Origin: Saksenaea vasiformis B4078
Taxonomy: Eukaryota; Mucoromycota; Mucoromycetes; Mucorales; Saksenaeaceae
DNA: 13,908 nt
Direction of reading: 5' to 3'
Assembly (NCBI GenBank): GCA_000697055.1
Contig: JNDT01001078.1
Location: 1-13,908, forward strand
Position 1 is the stretch's first letter. Each line of letters begins with the position of its first letter. The notes under the pieces are model-generated. The model was not told the origin of the DNA. It searched no databases and saw nothing but the letters and a program-made list of their open reading frames with translations. Below, piece after piece: positions 8,268 through 13,908 of the stretch. Both the position numbers and the translations under genes were made by a program.

Positions 8268-10371
8268 CGGTTAGTAAATGGAATAATATTTGGATGCCGT
8301 TTTACTTACTCCCGAAGGGTATTCCCTCAAATCTACAGGGGGAGGAGAGGGAGGAGATTGGCAGAGCCAATTGTAACGCGCTGCAGAGGACTTGAAGCGA
8401 TACAACGTCCAGCGATCTATTGTACAAGATGAGTGATGCTGTGTGCGACAACATTTATTTTACTTACTTAAGTGATGGGTAAAGACGCCACCACAGCTGA
8501 GACGGTTCGGGACAGAGGTCATACAGGCTAAACAATACATCAAAAAGACATGAGTGATCCTGGATGCGTATTCCATTAAAAGTACATACCGGGGATGTAA
8601 AATGAACAGAGCCAAAGAGAAAAAAAAGAATTCATGCGTCCCTTTTAAACACTGGCGCTTTAAACGTTCTGATTGGTTCATTAGAGAACATATTACAATG
8701 GAACAGCGCAATACACCTTTGATTTAGAAGTAACCAGCGATGGTGCTCGCTTCACTTCGCATCCTTGCTTTTCTATGGGAAGAGAAGGGATATATGTGAT
8801 CTGGATGGTTTTGTCGCGAGAGCCAATGAGCACCGAAGGAGGGGAGGCCAATGAACTGTTGGCAAAGAAGCGCTCTATTTGAAAGGGGCTGTGCGGATGG
8901 GCGAATCAGAGAGAGAATCTGCACGTCTTGCTTTAGCGTCGTATCCGACATAGTTACATTACTACACAGTGATTAGAACAACACGTCAGAACATGACAAA
9001 AGGTACTGAGGGTGGTTACTTTATTAGAACACGGTTCTAGACATGTCTTATCCCATCTATCTGTTGCTGAGATACCAGCGGATACAGAATATATCAGGAT
9101 AAGCATAATGGTCCCAATCTAGTAAAGGATCATCTAAAGATATCTCTAAACTCCTCTATCCCGCCATTACCCGCAAGCACCGTGAATTATTTAAACAATA
9201 GAACAATTATTTTAATAAAACAATCCTTTTTTGAGTCTCGCTTACTTTACGTCGCCCATACTTGAATTTGGATACATCATTTAGTATATAGAAGGTATTT
9301 GCTTCTCTGCGCAAAGATCGGCTGCTCCTCACTGCAGGATTCAGGTGGTGTCAACGCAAAGAAATGTTTGGATGATGCAAACGTGTATTCAAAATCCAGT
9401 AATCTTAGTGTGTCCTGAAGGACTTGACCATCTTCATGGCCCTATTTGATTATAGCACTTGAACCACTCAGGAGCCCATCACAACCTCGATCCTCTGACT
9501 TTGGCATTGATGTGCTCAACCATCTTGGAAGTTATAGCAATTTTAAAACATTTGCATCATACATCAAGTCACTATCCGATGGTATATGGTACGCGACGCA
9601 AGAGGAATACTGTTATGTTTATCTGACCGTAGTGGAAGCGTCCATTTCGTCAAACTAAGTTATGTATAAATCGATAATCTCAAAGAATGCAATACGGAAG
9701 GTCGCGTTTGCTTCCTCTCATAGTTTGGTGATCCTATTTCGACATGCCGCGAAAGTTTGAGATCTGAGATAGAACTACCGTTATGTGGGCATACGCGCGA
9801 ATTATGTGGCAATTTTGCCCCGCCGTGTTTGCTCGATATTTCATTGTGATACCTCATCAAGTATCCTAGCGGATTAATACTGTTATTTCAAGTTTTGTTA
9901 GCGTTGTCTAATGTCGCTATTTGTGCAAATTATTAAACGCAAACTTTCAGGAGCTATCTCATAAGATGCGCTAACAGCGTGAGCGTAGTAACTGTAACAT
10001 TTCGCTCCTTCCGTTTTTATAAGTACGTAAATGGATCATGATAGAAAACAGCAAGGCTTATTTATTATTCGTGCTACCCTTTGTTGGCAAACACATTCGT
10101 GAATAAGCTCACTTCAGAAGGTAACTTTGCTTCCGATAAACACACCTACAGCGCTCTCTCAGAATAGATCTTGCACGCAGGCCAATTGTAATACGTATTT
10201 CTGCCAGGTATTTTGACGAATTGCATATTTTTTACCGCAAAAAAAGTTGGGATAGAACTAAATCGATTTCTAGATCCACCTTTCAATGCTGCAGCCAAAA
10301 GGTTAGCTGCATCAAGAAACTTTCAAATGATATTCTTTTTCTGACTTCCATCCGCATGATCTTCTTGTTAG
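8268..10371. other. Gene-poor AT-rich spacer
   Basis: I see no supported gene, RNA or complete mobile element in these 2.1 kb. The open frames present (minus 8711-8460, minus 8951-8724, plus 9446-9658, minus 9860-9660) are under 85 codons. They show no recognisable motif and no convincing splice context. The plus one opens with TTG instead of ATG. Small chance-level inverted repeats occur, for example TGTTAGCG at 9896-9903 with CGCTAACA at 9969-9976, and TGCAGC/GCTGCA around 10290-10311. The region may be old decayed transposon sequence. Confidence 0.4.
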
Positions 10372-10817
10372 CATAATGGCGGATCACCAACCTCAACGGA
10401 AACCATTGACGTGAGACTGGTTAATTTTGCTTCTACATTTAAAGATCTTGAGCTATTTTTTCCTTTGCGATCTGTCCAGAAACTTACATCTTATTTAGAT
10501 AATATTGAAAGTACTTGTGTACCATTAGAGTTCGCCAGATGAGCCTCAAGAATTCATTCTAGCGTGAGAAACTGTATCCGGGTTTTCTGTCGGGTGAGGC
10601 GTCTTGCAAGCGAGAATTGTCTGGCGGCCGCTGAATCAAAAGTAGTGGAGACATTACAGCAGGTCCGAGGTCTTCCACACATGGAAAAGCTTAGGCGTCA
10701 TCTATGTTCTGTATACACCTCGGGGAATTAGAGTATAGGACCAATGGGCTACTTGAACGGTATAGTTTTAATAGCGACGTCTCCAGGTCAATTGCTAGCG
10801 GAGAAGACCTTGCCTAA
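10372..10817 (+). pseudogene. Run of broken open frames, probable decayed coding sequence
   Basis: One plus-strand frame is open from 10372 to 10539 (it contains LVNFASTFKDLELFFPLRS), stops at TGA 10540-10542, and then stays open in the same frame to 10728 (containing ESKVVETLQQVRGLPHMEK), ending at TAG 10729-10731. A shifted frame takes over from about 10704 and runs to TAA 10815-10817 (containing NGLLERYSFNSDVSRSIAS). About 120 codons with a single stop, followed by a possible frameshift continuation, is unusual in such AT-rich sequence. I recognise no family. Alternatives are chance openness or exons of an unannotated intron-rich gene. The preceding TTGTTAG could serve as a splice acceptor. 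Confidence 0.3.
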
Positions 10818-10864
10818 GGATGCGCAAACCAATTTTAAGTGCAGTTTTGGGAGAGGTATAATAA

Positions 10865-11218
10865 TGTGACACCACGGAGCGGATAGTGCGTAGTTTAACC
10901 TCAGCAGCTATTGGGGAATTTTGTAGGATGCACGACGATGGGGTTCGGCAGAATCGAATAGCCAAAGAGATTGGAAAACCACATGAAACTCAGACCCATC
11001 AAATTAAAGAATATGTAAACTGCGATGGGACTTCTGGGTCTTATCTTCAATCATCGGACGATGTCTGCCAAATCGAATTGAGGGACCAAATTGCCCCAGA
11101 GGACAAGGCGAATTGGTCCGGACATGAGTCGGCTACTACTTCCTCGTCTGATCTTTCCCACAGCTGCTACTGGCTTTGTATAACGCGTGGTTTCACGGCA
11201 GAAAATCCCAGAGGTTGA
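10865..11218 (+). pseudogene. Open frame with helix-turn-helix-like segment, possible transposase N-terminal remnant
   Basis: The frame is open from 10865 to the TGA at 11216-11218 (117 codons), but its first ATG is only at 10928. Near the beginning it reads LTSAAIGEFCRMHDDGV, then RQNRIAKEIGKPHET and HQIKEY. This resembles the homeodomain-like helix-turn-helix at the N-terminus of Tc1/mariner and related transposases (a first helix, then the R-x-IAKEIGK turn and a recognition helix). After KEY the similarity ends, and no catalytic D-D-E region is visible up to 11.6 kb. It follows directly on another broken frame, so I read both as remnants of one or more mobile elements. A chance match is possible. 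Confidence 0.35.
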
Positions 11219-11604
11219 TCTTGGGCTGAGCCAACTCACCACCAAGCCCCCCCTAAAAGGTCAGCTCAGGGATACTAAGCCCAGCTTGTAGGACTTCCCT
11301 ATGAAACTATATGCCTTAGCAATTCGTTCTCTAAAGGTTTGGGTATTGTCTTCTGGTTTATGACAGCGTTTGCACCCTTACGACCTTCGATTCCTTGCAA
11401 GTAAAGAAGTCGTCACTTAAATGATATTACACGTTGAAGGTACATTCTGAGCATTGGAGCTTACACGGACAGCACCGACCAATGTAACAATGGTGGCACT
11501 TCTTTGTAAAGAACTTCTTTTAGCGGAAAATGAACCTATCACGTTGAAGATTATGCATGGAAACCTTATTTTCGTGCATAGATCACTTAACTGCTGACAA
11601 AAAA
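11219..11604. other. Spacer and upstream region of the small secreted protein gene
   Basis: No coding sequence is supported here. The only notable sites are a C-rich run near 11248 and a CCAAT box at 11479-11483, about 195 nt before the start codon of the downstream gene. Confidence 0.4.
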
Positions 11605-11618
11605 TATATATATAAAAA
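11605..11618 (+). promoter_or_regulatory. TATA box of the small secreted protein gene
   Basis: The run TATATATATAAAAA lies 58-71 nt before the ATG at 11676. That spacing is right for a TATA box with a leader of roughly 30-40 nt. A CCAAT box lies further upstream at 11479-11483. Such a strong TATA element is typical of inducible or highly expressed genes. The strength is inferred. Confidence 0.6.
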
Positions 11619-11675
11619 GGCATAAATTATCCTGAGATTTAGATCTATCAACCAAACCGATCAACTCGTCAAAAC

Positions 11676-11924
11676 ATGGCCCGCGCTATTCTCTCTCTGG
11701 TTTTCGCCTTCACTCTTGCTATTATCTTTGGTGTGCAAGTTGCCTACTGTGAAGCTCTCAGATGTCAATGCGGTAGTAAAGACCAGGCTGCTACCGAAGA
11801 GATTTGCAAGGAAATCTCCGGCAATTACAGCAATGGTATCTGCATCACTTCCGACATAGCCAAGTTCGGTGACACTTGCGGCCAGAAATACCGCCAATAT
11901 GCTGCATGCTACCCACCACAATAA
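11676..11924 (+). CDS. Small secreted cysteine-rich protein, 82 aa
   Basis: A single-exon gene whose product has a classic signal peptide: MARA, then a hydrophobic core at about residues 5-23, with likely cleavage after AYC (residue 25). The mature form would be 57 aa with six cysteines, C30, C32, C44, C56, C68 and C78, probably three disulfides. The spacing C32-C44-C56-C68 is exactly 12 residues each time, followed by 10. The mature part is polar, with no membrane segment or GPI signal, and ends YPPQ. I recognise no family; the size and pattern fit the broad class of fungal small secreted proteins (effector-like, antimicrobial-like or cell-wall proteins). Function is unknown. Support for a real gene comes from the signal peptide, the TATA box, the AAAAC-ATG-G start context, and the downstream hairpin and AATAAA. 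There is no second copy in the window. Confidence 0.85.
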   Translation: MARAILSLVFAFTLAIIFGVQVAYCEALRCQCGSKDQAATEEICKEISGNYSNGICITSDIAKFGDTCGQKYRQYAACYPPQ

Positions 11925-11958
11925 ATATTGAATGGTTTTACACCCTCAAATGATACTT

Positions 11959-11977
11959 GTGCCTATAGCATAGGCAC
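11959..11977 (+). terminator. Perfect hairpin in the 3' UTR of the secreted protein gene
   Basis: GTGCCTAT-AGC-ATAGGCAC is a perfect 8-bp stem with a 3-nt loop, 35 nt after the stop codon and 11 nt before an AATAAA. It may stabilise the message or help 3' end formation. Fungal mRNA 3' ends do not need a hairpin, so the role is open. Confidence 0.45.
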
Positions 11978-11987
11978 ATTATATATC

Positions 11988-11993
11988 AATAAA
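11988..11993 (+). terminator. Polyadenylation signal AATAAA
   Basis: A canonical AATAAA lies 64 nt after the TAA of the secreted protein gene, in an AT-rich context suitable for cleavage just downstream. Confidence 0.55.
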
Positions 11994-13587
11994 TTTACAA
12001 ATTTTGCTCCACGAATTTGTCCCTCAGGATGTATAAAATAAGAACTTGTTCAAACCGCATAGAAATCAATTCGTGACGAGTGTACTTCTTGAACATGAAT
12101 AAGGGAATGGAGGTCCCATAGGATTGCGCGTCGCTAGATCATTTTGATTTGTGTGTTTCCACAGTTGCCTTGACGCGCAAGTAAGAAGGAAGGGATTGCC
12201 TAGAGATGCTAAGCATCATGGTAGTACGCTGTTATGGCCTAGAATCACAGCGTCGCTAAATTCATATGTCGTACCATGTGAAATATCATGTAAATACAGC
12301 ACACGCGTAGTATGACGAGTATGGCCTACATTTTGTTGGATGTATCCTGGAATTCGATAAATGAATCTTTACATATGTCTGACTTGTTCCATGATCTATA
12401 TGCAGGTCAACCGATAAGTGTGGTGCTGTGCTGATGGTTTCAGAGCATATGTCGGCGGTGCATTTGGTGAGGCGGACGAGATGATCAGCTTGCGTCTCGT
12501 GCTTTCGCTGCTAGGGCGTTGAAAATTGTGCAAAAGGTGTTTACGTTACTCCGTCTATGCGAGGTTACTTCATATACTCTCCAAAATAAACAAGTCCCAG
12601 GAGTTAGAATTTAAATCGTTGTCTGCGAGAAAATTGGTCGCCAATGCTGACGGCATTTAGTGGTGGCCAAGTCGCATCATTTCCTTCCTCACATCGGCTT
12701 TTTATTAGCACAGTCAACAATTCTAGTATTAGGGTGCCTTATAAACCCTTCAAGCTCAAAGAGCTTCACTTTCCAGCAAGCCTCCTTGATCCTGCTTGAT
12801 ACTGTTCCCTGATCCAACAAGTTTGTGGCACTGTGTTTTGCCTTTGACAATGGTCTAGAGTTGCTCGATGGAATTGAGCTATTGAGAATAAGGAGCAGAT
12901 GGATGCAGCGATATCCTCTTGAAACCAGCAGCTTTACGACTTTGGAGGATGGTCGCGTCTCATCGAAACATCCGAAAGTTTAGTGAATGCTGCGTGTTCA
13001 CACATCACACGTCATCCCTTTCAAACAAACCCTTCTAAATAAAATGAGTGGGTCCTCTTTAGAAACGTTTGTGCTATCGTACAGCGGCGATCATTTCAAT
13101 CAACCATACTTCTTAGAACATTGGCGGCCGTTCAGACGTTGCATACAGTATTTATTTGTCATCCTTTGATTCGGAAAACCATTTCATATCTACAAAACTT
13201 CTGGACATCCTCCTATCCTGATTATCCGTATATTATTGCTCTGCTAGTCTATGCTTAATTAGAAGATGAGCTAAAACTCACTGATAATATACCCATCTTT
13301 GTATCGTAACTGCCGGATACAACAGCCAGCCAAAAGGCAGTATCGATCGTTACTAGATAACTCTTTGAATGAGCATGCAAGAACGCCGGAAAATTTGACC
13401 AGAGGGTAATTTCTTTACGGCAGGTGAATGTGGATATTTGACAGAAGCGATAAGCCAATGAATCGCGAATGATATAGATTTAGAGACACTAGGGGGTTTC
13501 AATACCTCTTCATCCGCCTAGTCATCTAAATAAAAATATTTGGACCGGAGTTTTGGCCATTTTGCGAAATTGATTGGATTCTCGACG
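11994..13587. other. Gene-poor spacer between the secreted protein gene and the right-edge ORF
   Basis: No supported gene in 1.6 kb. Two adjacent small palindromes occur at 12205-12217 (GATGCT-A-AGCATC, perfect) and 12226-12253 (ACGCTGTTAT with ATCACAGCGT, nine of ten pairs). A TATA-like TTATAAA at 12739-12745 is followed by a perfect palindrome, AAGCTC-AAA-GAGCTT (12752-12766), but no sensible ORF follows. The open frames at plus 12987-13169 and minus 13458-13255 show no recognisable motif. Confidence 0.4.
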
Positions 13588-13594
13588 TATAAAT
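13588..13594 (+). promoter_or_regulatory. TATA-like box before the right-edge ORF
   Basis: TATAAAT lies 139-145 nt before the ATG at 13733. If used, transcription would begin near 13615-13625, giving a leader of about 110 nt that includes an 18-codon uORF. The spacing is plausible but unproven. Confidence 0.35.
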
Positions 13595-13640
13595 GATTGG
13601 ACAGTATTCTTCGATATCTCTCTATTTGGAAGGTGCAGTC

Positions 13641-13697
13641 ATGGTTTTTCTCACTTTTGTGTTCCTCAACGAGTTTTCTTCGTTATCATTATCATAA
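13641..13697 (+). other. Upstream ORF in the leader of the zinc-knuckle gene
   Basis: ATG at 13641 opens an 18-codon, hydrophobic frame (MVFLTFVFLNEF...) closed by TAA 13695-13697, 35 nt before the main ATG. It lies downstream of the TATA-like box, so it would be in the mRNA and could limit translation of the main frame. It may equally be incidental. Confidence 0.3.
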
Positions 13698-13732
13698 CCA
13701 TCAGTCTTCACACTTTGTGTAATAGAAAAAAA

Positions 13733-13908
13733 ATGCCCTCTGTTCGATCTTCAATTTGTCCTTCTTGCGGAGGAAGTGACCATCGCCGAAGTTCCAGTCG
13801 CCTCTGTCCAAATAACAGACATGTGAGGAATGACGGTCGCGTCGTTGCCTTTACTATGGAAGATTACCGCATGTTGGAAAGCTTGGAAGGGTCTGCAAAT
13901 GCAATTTT
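13733..13908 (+). CDS. N-terminal part of a zinc-knuckle protein, possibly transposon-encoded (runs off the right edge)
   Basis: The ATG at 13733 has a strong context (AAAAAA before, CC after) and opens a frame with no stop to the window end, 58 codons. The start shows C-x2-C-x4-H-x7-C: C9, C12, H17 and C25, in the form CPSCGGSDHRRSS followed by LCPNN. This is a compact zinc-knuckle-like metal-binding motif. From general familiarity I associate C..C...-H-R-SS-CP-N N-termini with Helitron-type helicase ORFs and other repeat-encoded proteins in Mucoromycota genomes, but I cannot verify this here. An ordinary host zinc-knuckle protein is the alternative. A charged stretch (FTMEDYRMLESLEG) follows. 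Only the 5' end is present, so product length and function are unknown. Confidence 0.55.
   Translation, partial: MPSVRSSICPSCGGSDHRRSSSRLCPNNRHVRNDGRVVAFTMEDYRMLESLEGSANAI

Noticed and set aside
8460..8951. Two minus-strand frames of 83 and 75 codons
   Set aside because: They have ATG starts but no motif, no clear promoter and no splice structure; length is compatible with chance.
9446..9658. Plus-strand 70-codon frame with protein-like composition
   Set aside because: It opens with TTG, has no upstream ATG and no recognised domain.
9896..9976. Inverted repeat TGTTAGCG / CGCTAACA
   Set aside because: Eight-base arms 65 nt apart with no target duplication are expected by chance in a sequence this long.
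13255..13458. Minus-strand 67-codon frame
   Set aside because: No recognised domain, no promoter or splice support.
1..13908. tRNA, rRNA, CRISPR or bacterial operon features
   Set aside because: I found no B-box-like GGTTCGA context, no rRNA-like block and no regularly spaced direct repeats. Introns show the DNA is eukaryotic, so bacterial features are not expected.

Overview
The window looks like nuclear DNA of a filamentous fungus, most likely an early-diverging one (Mucoromycota, Mucorales-like). The reasons are genes broken by many very short introns (45-127 nt, mostly 50-60) with GTA/GTR donors and TAG/CAG acceptors, AT-rich gene-poor spacers, a Pumilio-type PUF protein with a long Q/S/N-rich N-terminus, and a zinc-knuckle ORF of a kind I associate with mobile elements in these fungi. 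The placement is an inference from style. No rRNA or other taxonomic marker is present.

Layout. At 2-331 there is only a possible decayed coding stretch. At 808-3013 (+) lies a complete nine-exon gene for the bifunctional AICAR transformylase/IMP cyclohydrolase (ADE17/ATIC type, 588 aa). Convergent to it, at 3517-7182 (-), lies a complete 13-exon gene for a Pumilio/Puf3-type RNA-binding protein (956 aa in this model, eight PUF repeats). The 503-bp spacer between the two stop codons holds the 3' ends of both transcripts. It has an unusual cluster of UGUA tetramers on the PUF-gene strand.

From 7.2 to 11.6 kb no intact gene is visible. This stretch holds a 184-bp foldback element (MITE-like, 8084-8267) and, at 10372-11218, a run of broken plus-strand open frames. 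The last of these contains a helix-turn-helix-like segment, so I read it as eroded transposon or gene debris. At 11676-11924 (+) sits a small single-exon gene for an 82-aa secreted cysteine-rich protein, with a clear TATA box, a perfect 3' hairpin and AATAAA. After about 1.7 kb of empty sequence, a zinc-knuckle ORF starts at 13733 (+), preceded by a TATA-like box and a short uORF, and runs off the right edge.

The genes do not form an operon or an obvious functional cluster. ADE17 is purine housekeeping, PUF is post-transcriptional control, and the right part is accessory. I did not find a clear new biological system. The items most worth checking are the regularly spaced cysteine protein, possible PUF autoregulation, the in-frame last PUF intron, the foldback element and the decayed block at 10.4-11.2 kb.
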